Shown here: one piece after another, positions 1 through 8,082 of the stretch | How positions within the stretch are numbered: the stretch's first letter is position 1 | Layout of the letters: each line of letters opens with the position of its first letter | Source: Atopobiaceae bacterium | Lineage (GTDB): Bacteria > Actinomycetota > Coriobacteriia > Coriobacteriales > Atopobiaceae | Direction of reading: 5' to 3' | DNA length: 64,000 bases | Assembly (NCBI GenBank): GCA_030525685.1 | Contig: JAUNEG010000006.1 | Coordinates: 1-64,000, forward strand | Notes under the pieces: model-generated | What the model was told of the DNA's origin: nothing | Seen by the model: only the letters and a program-made list of their open reading frames with translations | Databases searched by the model: none | Position numbers and translations under genes: made by a program

Positions 1-386
1 AGTTCGAGAACGTGCAGCTCATCACCAAGGAGATGCAGTACCTCTACAACGACGGCGCCACGTTCTACTTCATGGACAACGAGACCTACGAGCAGGTCGA
101 GCTCCCCTCCGACTCCATCGGCGACAACGCCAAGTGGTTCAAGGAGAACGACAACGCCCAGCTCCTCTACGCCGACACCGAGCTTTTGGGCGTTGAGCCC
201 CCGATGTTCATCGAGGTCGAGATCACCGAGACCGACCCCGGCTTCAAGGGCGACACCGTCCAGGGCGGCTCCAAGCCCGCCACCGTCGAGACCGGCGCCG
301 TCATCCAGGTCCCGCTCTACCTCAACGTGGGCGAGAAGATCAAGGTCGACACCCGCGACGGCGGCAAGTTCGTCGGCCGTGTCTAG
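1..386 (+). CDS. efp: Elongation factor P (3' part, runs in from the left)
   Basis: EF-P binds the ribosome near the E site and relieves stalling at proline runs. Only the last ~128 codons are visible; the frame enters from outside the window. The segment ETDPGFKGDT is typical of the EF-P middle OB domain, and VPLYLNVGEKIKVDT followed by DTRDGGKFVGRV is the standard C-terminal OB domain ending. The N-terminal KOW domain with the tip residue that is often modified is not in view, so the modification type cannot be judged. The next gene is separated by a terminator-like palindrome and has its own promoter. The family call is secure. Confidence 0.95.
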   Translation, partial: FENVQLITKEMQYLYNDGATFYFMDNETYEQVELPSDSIGDNAKWFKENDNAQLLYADTELLGVEPPMFIEVEITETDPGFKGDTVQGGSKPATVETGAVIQVPLYLNVGEKIKVDTRDGGKFVGRV

Positions 387-399
387 CACCTCGCCCGCA

Positions 400-463
400 G
401 GCGAGAAGCGCCTCGCGTCGGGGCCGTCCCGGGGGAGCCCGGGGCGGCCCCGTTCTTCTCGCC
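400..463 (+). terminator. Nested palindrome after efp, terminator-like
   Basis: Outer arms GGCGAGAA (400-407) and TTCTCGCC (456-463) enclose inner arms GGGGCCG (420-426) and CGGCCCC (445-451), with CCCGGG/CCCGGG at the tip. The inner GC stem is followed by GTTCTTCTC, a weak pyrimidine tail, so it could terminate efp transcription. The outer arms are the recurring 9-mer described in the findings. Confidence 0.6.
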
Positions 464-494
464 GACGCGTCCGGCGCGCCGGTCGGACAACGGG

Positions 495-500
495 TATACT
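495..500 (+). promoter_or_regulatory. -10 box TATACT upstream of the Asp23-like gene
   Basis: TATACT lies 39 bases before the chosen ATG, directly after the efp terminator. No convincing -35 hexamer was identified. The same GGTATACT string precedes nadK, which supports it as a local promoter form. Confidence 0.55.
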
Positions 501-538
501 AGGCAGGTGACCGTTTGAATCGAGCAAGGGGGTCCCCC

Positions 539-901
539 ATGGCCGAAAGCGAGCTCTTCGTCTCTGGCATCGGCATCTCCAAGGATGTCGTCTCCACGAT
601 CGTCGGGATTGCGGCGCGTCGCGTGGAGGGCGTGGCCTCGGTCGGCGGCAACGACATCGCCTCGAGCCTGATCAGCGTCTTCACGAGCCGCACCGTCGCC
701 CCCGAGAAGGCCGTCGAGTCCGTCGTCGAGGACGACAGCCTCCACGTCACGGTCCACCTGGCCGTCTTCTACGGCTACCCGTTCACCAAGCTCGCCGCGG
801 ACGTCCGCACCGAGGTCGCCCGCGCCGTGACCGAGCAGATCGGCGTGAGCGTGTCCGCCGTCGACGTCTGCATCGACAGCCTCGTCTTCCCCAAGGAGTA
901 G
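539..901 (+). CDS. Asp23/Gls24 family envelope stress protein
   Basis: A small acidic alpha/beta protein of 120 residues. The segment VVSTIVGIAARRVEGVASV near the N-terminus, and VTEQIGVSVSAVDVCIDSLVF near the C-terminus, are the usual Asp23 landmarks. In Gram-positives the family is membrane-associated and linked to alkaline or cell-wall stress; its exact role here is unknown. I chose ATG 539 because AAGGGGG stands just upstream; an in-frame TTG at 515 is less likely. It is followed after six bases by nusB, the arrangement commonly seen in actinobacteria and firmicutes. Confidence 0.9.
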   Translation: MAESELFVSGIGISKDVVSTIVGIAARRVEGVASVGGNDIASSLISVFTSRTVAPEKAVESVVEDDSLHVTVHLAVFYGYPFTKLAADVRTEVARAVTEQIGVSVSAVDVCIDSLVFPKE

Positions 902-907
902 TCCCAC

Positions 908-1378
908 TTGAGCACTCACTTCGGCGGGCGCACGCTCGCCCGCAGCCAGGCCCTGCAGCTGCTGTTCCAGGCTGAGGCCAACGCGCGCGCCGTCCTCGAC
1001 GTCCTGGACGGCGAGTACGCCCTGTCGCAGGGCCCGCTCGACGACTACGCGCGTCGCCTCGCCCTCGGCGCCGACGAGTGCCGCCCCGAGCTGGACGACG
1101 TCATCGCCGCGCGCTCCAAGGGCTGGTCGGTCGCGCGCATGAACGCGGTGGACCGCAACCTCCTGCGCCTCGCGCTCTACGAGATGCTCTACGTGGACGA
1201 GGTGGACGTGCCCGTGACCATCGACGAGTGCGTCGAGCTGGCCAAGGCCTACGGGACCGACGAGTCGTCGCGCTTCGTGAACGGCATCCTCGGCCGCGTC
1301 GCCGACGACCTTGAGGCCGGCGTCGACGTGGCCGCCGCCGTGCGCGAGCAGGACGCCGCAGACGACGGGGAGGCGTAG
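908..1378 (+). CDS. nusB: Transcription antitermination factor NusB
   Basis: NusB is an all-helical RNA-binding protein that pairs with NusE (S10) on boxA RNA to promote rRNA antitermination. The 156-residue product begins RTLARSQALQLLFQAE, the NusB N-terminal helix, and contains WSVARMNAVDRNLLRLALYEM and SSRFVNGILGRVADDL, both hallmark segments. Translation starts at TTG 908, seven bases after the preceding stop, suggesting coupled translation with the Asp23-like gene. xseB follows after three bases, so these genes look like one operon. Confidence 0.95.
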   Translation: MSTHFGGRTLARSQALQLLFQAEANARAVLDVLDGEYALSQGPLDDYARRLALGADECRPELDDVIAARSKGWSVARMNAVDRNLLRLALYEMLYVDEVDVPVTIDECVELAKAYGTDESSRFVNGILGRVADDLEAGVDVAAAVREQDAADDGEA

Positions 1379-1381
1379 GCC

Positions 1382-1669
1382 ATGGCCCGCGTGGACGTCT
1401 CCCAGTACCAGAGCTTCGGCCAGATCAACGACCGCCTGGACGAGCTCGTCTCCCAGGTGCGCGACAAGGACGTCTCGCTCGAGCGCTCGCTCGACCTCTT
1501 CGACGAGGCGATCGCGCTCGGCTCCAAGGCCGTGAGCCTCGTGGACGCCACGGACTTCTCGCCCGAGGAGGAGGCGCGCCTGGCCGACGCCGGCGAGGCC
1601 GCCGAGAAGGGCGCCGAGCCCGCGGCCGAGGTCGATGCCGAGCCCGAGCCCGCCGCGGACGGGCAGTAG
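1382..1669 (+). CDS. xseB: Exodeoxyribonuclease VII small subunit
   Basis: XseB forms the stalk of exonuclease VII with the large subunit XseA, which degrades single-stranded DNA. The 95-residue product has the family core: FGQINDRLDELVSQVRDKDV then SLERSLDLFDEAIALGSKAV. The C-terminal third is an Ala/Glu/Pro-rich acidic tail beyond the normal ~75-residue length. xseA itself is not in the window, which is unusual since xseA-xseB pairs are common; it may lie left of efp or elsewhere. Confidence 0.9.
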   Translation: MARVDVSQYQSFGQINDRLDELVSQVRDKDVSLERSLDLFDEAIALGSKAVSLVDATDFSPEEEARLADAGEAAEKGAEPAAEVDAEPEPAADGQ

Positions 1670-1674
1670 GCGCT

Positions 1675-2427
1675 ATGCCGCGCCGCCGCCGGCTCGACGC
1701 CGAGCTCGTCGAGCAGGGGTTCTTCTCGACTGCTGACGAGGCCCTGCGCGCCGTCATGGCGGGCGACGTCTCCACCACCGACCGACGCCTCACCTCCCCC
1801 GGGGAGCAGGTCGCCCCCGGGATCCCCCTGCACGTGCGCGGCCGCGCGGCCTACGTGAGCCGCGGAGGCCTCAAGCTCGAGCGCGGCCTCGACGCATTCG
1901 GCGTGGACCCGCGGGGCCTCGACTGCCTCGACGTGGGGTGCTCCACGGGAGGCTTCACCGACTGCCTGCTCAAGCGCGGCGCCGCCTCCGTGGTGGCCGT
2001 CGACGTGGGCTACGCGCAGTTCTCCTGGGAGCTGCGCGGCAACACGTGCGTCCGGCTGCTCGAGCGCACCAACGTCACGGCGGTGCCCGCCCTTCTCGGC
2101 GCGTCAGTCGTCGACCTGGCCGTCTGCGACGTCTCCTTCACGTCCGTGACCACGGTGCTGCCGGCGGTGCTCGAGCTGCTGCGCCCGGGCGGGACCTTCC
2201 TCACGCTCGTCAAGCCGCAGTTCGAGGCTGCGCGCGAGGACGTGGGGGAGGGCGGCGTCGTGCGCGAGGGGCGCGTGCGCGCGGCGGCGCTGGAGCGGGT
2301 GCGCACGGCCTTCGAGGGCGCCGGGCTCGTCGTGCGCGGGAGCTGCGAGAGCCCCATCACCGGCCATAAGGGCAACGTCGAGTACCTCCTCTGCGGCGAT
2401 CTGCCCGCGTCGGCGCCAAACGCTTAG
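1675..2427 (+). CDS. tlyA: TlyA-family rRNA (cytidine-2'-O)-methyltransferase
   Basis: A 250-residue protein with an N-terminal S4 RNA-binding domain (RRRRLDAELVEQGFFS, about residues 3-60) and an FtsJ-like SAM-dependent methyltransferase domain with motif I LDVGCSTGGFTDCLL and the catalytic-region VKPQFE. In mycobacteria TlyA 2'-O-methylates 16S and 23S rRNA and affects capreomycin susceptibility. It starts at ATG 1675 five bases after xseB, and ends the operon, since a repeat-filled intergenic region with a new promoter follows. Confidence 0.93.
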   Translation: MPRRRRLDAELVEQGFFSTADEALRAVMAGDVSTTDRRLTSPGEQVAPGIPLHVRGRAAYVSRGGLKLERGLDAFGVDPRGLDCLDVGCSTGGFTDCLLKRGAASVVAVDVGYAQFSWELRGNTCVRLLERTNVTAVPALLGASVVDLAVCDVSFTSVTTVLPAVLELLRPGGTFLTLVKPQFEAAREDVGEGGVVREGRVRAAALERVRTAFEGAGLVVRGSCESPITGHKGNVEYLLCGDLPASAPNA

Positions 2428-2648
2428 GAATCGGGGGTAGTTGCACCCTCGGCCCGCACGGGTGCTTAGGGTTTGGGGGTCGTTGCACCCCCTACGACGT
2501 CTCGCGGCGGTTGGTCCTTCTCGCCACCTGCGGTTTCTTTGGTCGCGCGGCGAGAAGAACCCGTTCTCGGTGCCCCGCGGGGCGCAACGACCCCGCTTTC
2601 CTAAGCACGTGGCCGCCCGCGGCCTGCAACTACCCTCCAAACCTAAGC
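2422..2648. repeat. Nested inverted-repeat block between tlyA and nadK
   Basis: Four related 24-base units: two forward (2422-2445, 2464-2487; pattern GCTTAGG...GGGGGT.GTTGCA) and two inverted (2583-2606, 2625-2648). The first pairs with the fourth and the second with the third. The centre is marked by CTTCTCGCC (2517-2525) and GGCGAGAAG (2549-2557). All pairs share a midpoint near 2535-2537. The first unit overlaps the tlyA 3' end. No gene is visible here. Confidence 0.8.
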
Positions 2649-2689
2649 ACCCGTTGCCGGGGCGATGCGCGCCGGCCCCGGCGGCGGGG

Positions 2690-2695
2690 TATACT
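2690..2695 (+). promoter_or_regulatory. -10 box TATACT for nadK-recN
   Basis: GGGTATACTGGGCA sits 33 bases before the nadK GTG. It matches the box in front of the Asp23-like gene. No strong -35 is apparent. Confidence 0.55.
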
Positions 2696-2727
2696 GGGCA
2701 CGGAACCCGAGAGAAAGGCCGGCACCC

Positions 2728-3585
2728 GTGAAGGTCCTCATCGTCCCCAACTACGCCCGCGAGGACGCCGTCGAGAGTGCGCGTCGCCTGGAGGGCTGGC
2801 TCGACGGCGAGGACGTCGAGGTCGCCTGGGCCCGCGACAAGAAGCTCTTCCCCGACGCTCGCGAGACCGCCGACGACTGCGACCTCGTGGTCTCGCTCGG
2901 CGGCGACGGCACCCTCTTGCGCGCCGCCCGCATCGTGGGCTACGCCGGCGTGCCCGTCCTCGGCATCTCCTACGGCCACCTGGGCTTCCTCACCGCCGCC
3001 GGCCCCGAGGACCTGCTCGCCACCGTGCGCGACGCCCTGGCGGGCGAGCTGCACGTCTCCCGCCGCGCCACGCTCGACGTGGAGTGCGAGTTCGTCTGCG
3101 AGGACGGGTCGACCTGCGTCACCCACAGCTTCGCCCTGAACGACTTCGCGCTCTCCCGCGGCGGCGCCGGCGACATGGTCGAGTTTGACGTCTCCGTCTC
3201 CGGCAAGCACATCGACCGCCTGCGCGGCGACGGCTTCGTGGTCTCCACGGCCACCGGCTCCACGGGCTACGCGCTCGCTGCGGGCGGCCCCATCGTCACG
3301 CCCGAGTTCACGGGCATGGTCTGCGTGCCCATCGCGCCGCACACGATCATGGCGCGCGCCTTCCTCACCTCGCCCTCCGACGTCGTGGAGATCGAGATGA
3401 GCCCCGAGCGCCCGGCCATGCGCCACTTCTTCGCCGACGGCCAGCCGATCCGCGACGGTCGCGGCGGCACGGGCGTCCGCGCGAGCGTGCGGCGCGGCCC
3501 CGGCGACCTGGTGCTTCTCGACCGCAGCTCGCAGAGCTTCTACGACTCGGTCTCCCGCGTCTTCTACGGGCAGGTGGGCAAGTGA
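2728..3585 (+). CDS. nadK: NAD kinase
   Basis: Phosphorylates NAD to NADP in the cytoplasm. The 285-residue product has the GGDGT nucleotide-binding motif at residues 58-62, the second conserved stretch GISYGHLGFLT, and the glycine-rich TATGSTGYALAAGGPI. The usual NE/D motif appears as ALNDFALS. I chose GTG 2728 because GAGAAAGG lies about ten bases upstream and the -10 box lies between it and the earlier in-frame ATG 2665. recN follows after 34 bases that contain a TCTCGCC-G-GGCGAGA palindrome, the same nadK-recN pairing seen in many Gram-positives. Confidence 0.96.
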   Translation: MKVLIVPNYAREDAVESARRLEGWLDGEDVEVAWARDKKLFPDARETADDCDLVVSLGGDGTLLRAARIVGYAGVPVLGISYGHLGFLTAAGPEDLLATVRDALAGELHVSRRATLDVECEFVCEDGSTCVTHSFALNDFALSRGGAGDMVEFDVSVSGKHIDRLRGDGFVVSTATGSTGYALAAGGPIVTPEFTGMVCVPIAPHTIMARAFLTSPSDVVEIEMSPERPAMRHFFADGQPIRDGRGGTGVRASVRRGPGDLVLLDRSSQSFYDSVSRVFYGQVGK

Positions 3586-3587
3586 TC

Positions 3588-3602
3588 TCGCCGGGCGAGA
3601 AG
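3588..3602. repeat. Short palindrome TCTCGCCGGGCGAGA between nadK and recN
   Basis: A perfect 7+1+7 palindrome placed just after the nadK stop and before the recN ATG; its right arm extends to GGCGAGAAG (3594-3602). It is one more instance of the recurring intergenic word. Confidence 0.7.
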
Positions 3603-3619
3603 AACGGGCGGGCCGCGCG

Positions 3620-5263
3620 ATGATCGACGAGCTGCGCGTCCGCGACGTCGCGCTCATCCGCGACGCCACCATAGAGCCGGCGCCCGGCCTCACCGTGCTC
3701 ACGGGCGAGACGGGCGCGGGCAAGACCGCGCTCCTCTCCTCGATCAAGCTGCTGGTGGGGGAGCGCGCCGACGCGGGCATGGTCCGTGAGGGCGCGGCCT
3801 CGCTCGAGGTGGAGGGGCGCCTGTTCCTCCCCGGTGACGACGAGGACGGCACCGTGGTGCGCCGCCGCGTGAGCGCGGACGGCCGCGGCCGCGTGGAGGT
3901 CTCCGGCCACCTGGCGAGCGTCCGCGAGCTCGCGGAGCGCGTGGGCGCCACGGTGGACCTCTGCGGCCAGCACGAGCACCAGCGCCTGCTCTCCGTGGGC
4001 ACGCACGCGGAGCTGCTCGACGCCTGGGCGGGCTCGCCGGCGGCCGAGGCGCTGGCGGCCTACCAGGACGCGCTCGCTGCGGCAGAGGATGCGGCGGCCG
4101 AGCTCGCGCGGGTGCGGGAGATGGGCCGCGCCACGGGCGAGAAGCTCGACGAGGCCGCGTTCGTCCTGCGGCGCATCGACGAGGTGGACCCACGCGAGGG
4201 CGAGCTCGAGGAGCTCGAGGCGCAGCTGCCGCGCGTGGAGCACGGCGAGGCCCTGATGGCGGCCGCGGCCGGCGCGCGCGAGCTGCTCTCCGGCGACGAT
4301 GGGGCGCTCGACGCCCTCGGGCGCGCCGTGCGCGAGCTCGAGGGTGCCGCGCGCTACGACGAGGCGCTGGCCGGCTGGGCGAGCGCGCTCGAGAGCTCGC
4401 TGATCGACGTCGAGGACATCGCTTCCGAGCTGCGCGACTACGCGGACGAGGTGGACTTTGACCCTGAGGAGCTCGAGCGCCTGCAGACGCGCCTCTCGGC
4501 GCTCGAGGGGCTGCGGCGCGCCTTTGGCCCGCGCATGGAGGATGTGTTCCGCCGCCGCGCAGAGGCGCGCGAGGTCATGGCCGCCGCGAGCGACGGGGGA
4601 GAGCTGGAGCGCCGCGCCGCCGAGGAGCTGGGGCGCCGGGAGGCCGCGCTGGCCGAGGCGGCCGACGCCCTCGATGCCGTGCGCGCCGAGGCCGCCCCGC
4701 GCTTTGCCGCGGCGGTCTCCGAGCAGATGGCGCTTCTCGAGATGGGCAGCGCGGGCCTGGAGGTGGCGCTCGAGCGCGCGCCGCGCGCGGAGTGGACCCG
4801 CCGCGGGGCGAGCCGCGTCGAGTTCCTCTACCGTCCGGGCGCCGGCCTCACGGCGCGCCCGCTGCGGCGCATCGCCTCGGGCGGCGAGGTCAGCCGCGTG
4901 ATGCTGGCGGTCAAGGTGGTGCTGGGCGCGGCGGACGCCTGCGAGACGCTGGTCTTCGACGAGGTGGACGCCGGCGTGGGCGGCGCCACGGCCGTGGCGC
5001 TGGCGGGCGTGCTCGCGCATCTGGCCAAGACGCACCAGGTCATCGTGGTCACGCACCTCGCGCAGGTGGCCGTTGCGGCCGAGCGGCACTACCTGGTGCG
5101 CAAGCGCGACGGCGAGTCCGGCGTGCCCGAGACCACGCTCACCCAGATCTCCGGCGAGGAGCGCGTGGCCGAGGTCGCGCGCATGCTCTCCGGCGACACG
5201 GGCGCCGCGAGTCGCGACCTCGCCCGCGAGATGCTCTCCGCGCACGCCGCCGAGGGCCGCTAG
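3620..5263 (+). CDS. recN: DNA repair protein RecN
   Basis: An SMC-like ATPase acting early in double-strand-break repair. The 547-residue product has Walker A GETGAGKT at residues 29-36, a central Ala/Glu-rich coiled-coil region, the ABC signature region RRIASGGEVSRVMLAVK, Walker B LVFDEVDAGVGG, and a switch histidine in VVTHLAQVA. Length is normal for the family. It is in the same direction as nadK and presumably co-transcribed. Confidence 0.95.
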   Translation: MIDELRVRDVALIRDATIEPAPGLTVLTGETGAGKTALLSSIKLLVGERADAGMVREGAASLEVEGRLFLPGDDEDGTVVRRRVSADGRGRVEVSGHLASVRELAERVGATVDLCGQHEHQRLLSVGTHAELLDAWAGSPAAEALAAYQDALAAAEDAAAELARVREMGRATGEKLDEAAFVLRRIDEVDPREGELEELEAQLPRVEHGEALMAAAAGARELLSGDDGALDALGRAVRELEGAARYDEALAGWASALESSLIDVEDIASELRDYADEVDFDPEELERLQTRLSALEGLRRAFGPRMEDVFRRRAEAREVMAAASDGGELERRAAEELGRREAALAEAADALDAVRAEAAPRFAAAVSEQMALLEMGSAGLEVALERAPRAEWTRRGASRVEFLYRPGAGLTARPLRRIASGGEVSRVMLAVKVVLGAADACETLVFDEVDAGVGGATAVALAGVLAHLAKTHQVIVVTHLAQVAVAAERHYLVRKRDGESGVPETTLTQISGEERVAEVARMLSGDTGAASRDLAREMLSAHAAEGR

Positions 5264-5272
5264 CCCCACGCC

Positions 5273-5353
5273 CTTCTCGCCCCGCGTCCGATCTTCCCGA
5301 TTCCTTGCGTCCCGCGGCACGGTGACGGGTTTTGCGTCCCGCGTGGCGAGAAG
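5273..5353. repeat. Repeat block after recN
   Basis: CTTCTCGCC (5273-5281) and GGCGAGAAG (5345-5353) flank two direct copies of TTGCGTCCCGCG (5305-5316 and 5332-5343). The second copy lies in a unit starting GGTGACGGGTTTT (5321) that recurs, with two changes, in front of ftsZ (22533-22556). No gene is visible. Confidence 0.7.
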
Positions 5354-5403
5354 GGCGGCGCGGACACGTAAAAGCTGTCAGCGCCGGCTCCGCGCCCCCG
5401 GCC

Positions 5404-5697
5404 TCAGTCCGTCTCGGGGTCGCAGCCCGCGCCCGTGCCGTCCAGGTCCAGGAGCTCGGTCATGGGCAGGTCGAAGACCCAAGCCAGCGAGAGCAGCGTG
5501 TGGTAGGTGGGGTTCATGGGCGTGCCGGGCTTGGACTCGCCCTTCTCGAACTTCTGGTAGGTGTAGAGCGCGATGTCGGCGCGATGCGCCACTGCCTCTT
5601 GGCTCAGACCTCGCTCGCGGCGCAGGTCGCGCAGGCGGTAGCCGAGCCGCTGTGAGTAGCCCTCGAGGTCGGGGGAGTTGTTCTTCTCGCGCTCCAT
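5404..5697 (-). CDS. Small XRE-family helix-turn-helix regulator
   Basis: The 97-residue product has an N-terminal HTH typical of the XRE/Cro family: LRRERGLSQEAVAHRADIAL followed by YTYQKFEKGESKPG. It ends in an acidic tail. The frame is open far upstream, but the ATG at 5697 gives the compact family length and removes GC-rich read-through. A 5+2+5 inverted repeat CATACGGGTATG at 5734-5745, just upstream, could be its operator. Targets are unknown. Confidence 0.8.
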   Translation of the reverse strand: MEREKNNSPDLEGYSQRLGYRLRDLRRERGLSQEAVAHRADIALYTYQKFEKGESKPGTPMNPTYHTLLSLAWVFDLPMTELLDLDGTGAGCDPETD

Positions 5698-5733
5698 GCG
5701 ACCACTATCGGCCCGCCCGGACGGGCGCACCAC

Positions 5734-5745
5734 CATACGGGTATG
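5734..5745. promoter_or_regulatory. Possible operator CATACGGGTATG
   Basis: A perfect 5-bp inverted repeat with a 2-bp spacer, 37 bases upstream of the XRE gene's ATG and in the divergent region before the pyrG-like gene. Assignment as the XRE autoregulatory site is inference. Confidence 0.35.
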
Positions 5746-5784
5746 ACAAGCAAAACCCCACAGGGCGGTCCGCGGCCCTCGGCG

Positions 5785-5868
5785 GGCGAGAAGGTCTGTG
5801 CCGGCCCCGTGTCGCAATGTTTCGCGCGTGCGTCCGATCGTCCCGGCGGCCGCGCCGCCCCTCTCGCC
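5785..5868. repeat. GGCGAGAAGG...CCCTCTCGCC imperfect palindrome
   Basis: GGCGAGAAG at 5785-5793 is matched about 70 bases later by the near-complement CCTCTCGCC. It lies in the divergent spacer between the XRE regulator and the pyrG-like gene. It is the same word as in other spacers, here with one mismatch. Confidence 0.5.
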
Positions 5869-5936
5869 GCGCGCTACCATGAAGACCCGTGGAAACGAAA
5901 CCGCGCCGCGGGCGCGCGAGTCTGCGGGAGGTCCCC

Positions 5937-6698
5937 ATGGCAAAGCACATCTTCGTGACCAGCGGCGTGGTGTCGTCGCTCGGCAAGGGCATCACGGCGG
6001 CCTCGCTGGGCCGGCTGCTCAAGGCGCGTGGCTACCGCGTCACCATGCAGAAGGCCGACCCGTACCTCAACGTGGACCCCGGCATCATGAGCCCGTTCCA
6101 GCACGGCGAGGTCTTCGTCACCGAGGACGGCTACGAGTCCGACCTCGACCTCGGCCACTACGAGCGCTTCATCGACGAGAACCTCACGCGCGAGTCCAAC
6201 TTCACGACGGGCGCCATCTACCAGAGCCTCATCTCCCGCGAGCGCGCCGGGGACTTCCTCGGCGGCACCGTTCAGGTCACGCCGCACCCCGTGATCGACA
6301 TCATGCCCGACCAGGCCGAGATCACCGAGAAGGGCGGCACCATGCGCCTCGGCGCCTACCCGTGCCGGCTCGAGCCCGGCACCCTGGCGGCAGAGGCCTA
6401 CGGGGAGCCGCTCGTCTGGGAGCGCCACCGCCACCGCTACGAGGTCAGCAACGCCTACCGCGTGCGCCTCGCCGCCGCCGGCCTGCGTATTTCCGGCCTC
6501 TCGCCCGACGGACGGCTCGTCGAGATGGTGGAGCTGCCCGAGGACGTGCATCCTTGGTTCGTGGCGAGTCAGGCGCACCCCGAGTTCAAGAGTCGCCCGG
6601 ACCGCCCGGCCCCGCTCTTCCGGGAGTTCGTGCGCGCTGCGATCGCGCACCACGAGGGCCGCGACCGCCACGACGTAGAGCCGGTCGCGGGCGAGTAG
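5937..6698 (+). pseudogene. pyrG: CTP synthase with a ~300-codon internal in-frame deletion
   Basis: Normal PyrG is ~535-550 residues: an N-terminal amidoligase and a C-terminal glutaminase. This product is 253 residues. Residues 1 to about 117 match the start of the synthase domain ([11 protein letters not shown]-loop, [30 protein letters not shown]). Then, without a stop, the sequence jumps at [12 protein letters not shown] to the last ~130 residues of the glutaminase ([28 protein letters not shown]). Lost are the rest of the synthase domain and the glutaminase Cys nucleophile (GICLG-type motif); His214 and Glu216 of the triad remain. It should not make CTP. Either an intact copy exists elsewhere, or this is a recent deletion or an assembly collapse. 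ATG 5937 has GGGAGG upstream. Confidence 0.85.
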
Positions 6699-6711
6699 GG
6701 AGGCGCTGCGC

Positions 6712-7602
6712 GTGGACCTCGAGCGTGCCAGGGAGGAGTACCTGAGCTACCTCGCCGTGGAGCGGGGGAGCTCGCGCAACACGCTCGACGCGTACGGCCG
6801 CGACCTCAGGCGCTACGAGTCGTGGCTGGCCGAGCGCGGCGTGACCCGTCCCGACGACGTTACGCTGCCGCTGATCGAGGACTACGTGGCCGAGCTCTCG
6901 GCCCGCGGCCTCGCCGCCTCGTCGGTCGAGCGCGCCGCCTCGGCGGTCAAGGGCTTCCACCGCTTCATGCTTGCGGACGAGATCGCCACCACGCTGCCCA
7001 CGGCCGACCTGCCGCTGCCCACCAAGCCCGAGCGCCTTCCCGACGTCATCTCGCGCGAGGACGCCGCGCGCCTGCTGGACCAGCCGTTCCCGCAGACGCC
7101 CGCCGGCCTGCGCGACCACGCGGCGCTCGAGGTGCTCTACGGCTGCGGCCTGCGCGCGAGCGAGCTCGTGGGGCTCGACGAGCGCTCCGTCCTTCTCGAC
7201 GAGGGCCTGCTGCGCGTCTTCGGTAAGGGGTCCAAGGAGCGGGTGGTCCCGGTCATGGGGGCCGCCGCCGACGCGCTCGGGGCGTACCTGGAGCGCGGTC
7301 GCGGCGCGCTGGCCGGCCGACGGCCCAGCGCCGCCGTGTTCCTCAACGCCCGGGGCGGGCGCCTCTCTCGCCAGTCCGTGCACGCGATCGTCGAGAGGTA
7401 CGGGCGGGTCGTGGGGCTCAAGGGCCTGCACCCGCACACGCTGCGCCACAGCTTCGCCACGCACCTGCTCGAGGGCGGGGCCGACCTGCGCGTGGTCCAG
7501 GAGCTGCTCGGGCACGCCAGCGTGGCGACCACCCAGCTCTACACGCACCTCGACCGCTCCCACATCCGCCGCGTGTACCTCTCGGCGCACCCGCGCGCGT
7601 AG
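6712..7602 (+). CDS. xerD: Tyrosine recombinase XerD-type
   Basis: Resolves chromosome dimers at dif, working with a partner recombinase and FtsK. The 296-residue product has an N-terminal SAM-like core-binding domain (residues 1-90) and a catalytic domain with the R-(K)-H-x-x-R-H-Y set: [10 protein letters not shown], the Lys in [44 protein letters not shown] with the Tyr nucleophile. Length is standard. It starts at GTG 6712, 13 bases after the pyrG remnant. Whether it is XerC or XerD cannot be settled from sequence alone. Confidence 0.92.
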   Translation: MDLERAREEYLSYLAVERGSSRNTLDAYGRDLRRYESWLAERGVTRPDDVTLPLIEDYVAELSARGLAASSVERAASAVKGFHRFMLADEIATTLPTADLPLPTKPERLPDVISREDAARLLDQPFPQTPAGLRDHAALEVLYGCGLRASELVGLDERSVLLDEGLLRVFGKGSKERVVPVMGAAADALGAYLERGRGALAGRRPSAAVFLNARGGRLSRQSVHAIVERYGRVVGLKGLHPHTLRHSFATHLLEGGADLRVVQELLGHASVATTQLYTHLDRSHIRRVYLSAHPRA

Positions 7603-7610
7603 CGCGGGGC

Positions 7611-7822
7611 CGTCCCGGAATCGGCGGCGTTCCGCAGCCGCGGCGCCGGGCCGTCTAGGAATCGGCGACGTTCCGCAGCCGCGGTCCGACTTCGTCTTGG
7701 AATTGGCGACCTTCCCCGGGAACCCCGCCGATTCCGGGACGCGATCTTCTCGCCGGGCGAGAAGGTCGGCGATTTTGGGACGGCCTCGGCGCACGACCGC
7801 GGAACCCCGCCGATTCCGGGAC
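7611..7822. repeat. Six-unit inverted/direct repeat block between xerD and mraZ
   Basis: Three forward units with core GTC..GGAATCGGCG.C.TTCC (7611-7643, 7652-7684, 7693-7715) and three inverted ones (7719-7741, 7765-7783, 7801-7822). A perfect palindrome CTTCTCGCCGGGCGAGAAG (7746-7764) sits among the inverted units. The first two forward units are longer and end in a shared GCAGCCGCGG. No coding sequence is convincing here; the remaining ~160 bases up to the mraZ operator show nothing recognisable. Confidence 0.8.
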
Positions 7823-7988
7823 ACGGTCGGCGGGACGCCTCGGTGGGGGGCGGTGGGGGAGCCCTTCACGCCCGCGACACAAAACCTCATGCCTCGCTTG
7901 TGTCCCGGACCAACCCGAGACCCAACATCTGGGGGCCGGGCGCCCGCGGATGACCGTTCGCGCCCAGATTTCAACCGCAAGGTGTAGC

Positions 7989-8018
7989 AAAGTGTTTTTC
8001 TGTGTCGCAAAGTGTGGC
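7989..8018 (+). promoter_or_regulatory. MraZ-box-like repeats upstream of mraZ
   Basis: AAAGTGT occurs at 7989-7995 and 8009-8015, exactly 20 bp apart, with a degenerate copy (TCTGTGTCGC) in the middle 10-bp slot. AAAGTG(T/G) repeats of 10-bp period are the published MraZ target in Mycoplasma. Their overlap with the expected -35 region implies autoregulation of the dcw cluster. Confidence 0.65.
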
Positions 8019-8026
8019 GAATGACG

Positions 8027-8032
8027 TATAGT
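8027..8032 (+). promoter_or_regulatory. -10 box TATAGT of the dcw cluster
   Basis: TATAGT lies 51 bases before the mraZ ATG, directly downstream of the MraZ-type repeats, leaving a short 5' UTR with a GAGGGGAGGG ribosome-binding region. Confidence 0.6.
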
Positions 8033-8082
8033 AGTCGCACGCTCCGTTCGGGGCCGGGTTCTCGTCCTGAGGGGAGGGTGAC

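Noticed and set aside
2104-4002. Long minus-strand open frames opposite tlyA/nadK/recN, and likewise 6586-9399, 10352-12106, 13271-15190
   Set aside because: Shadow frames of high-GC coding DNA; composition is Arg/His/Gly-rich without domain motifs, and well-identified genes lie on the other strand.
7611-7822. CRISPR-like repeat array
   Set aside because: Units are both direct and inverted, spacing is irregular, and no cas genes are present.
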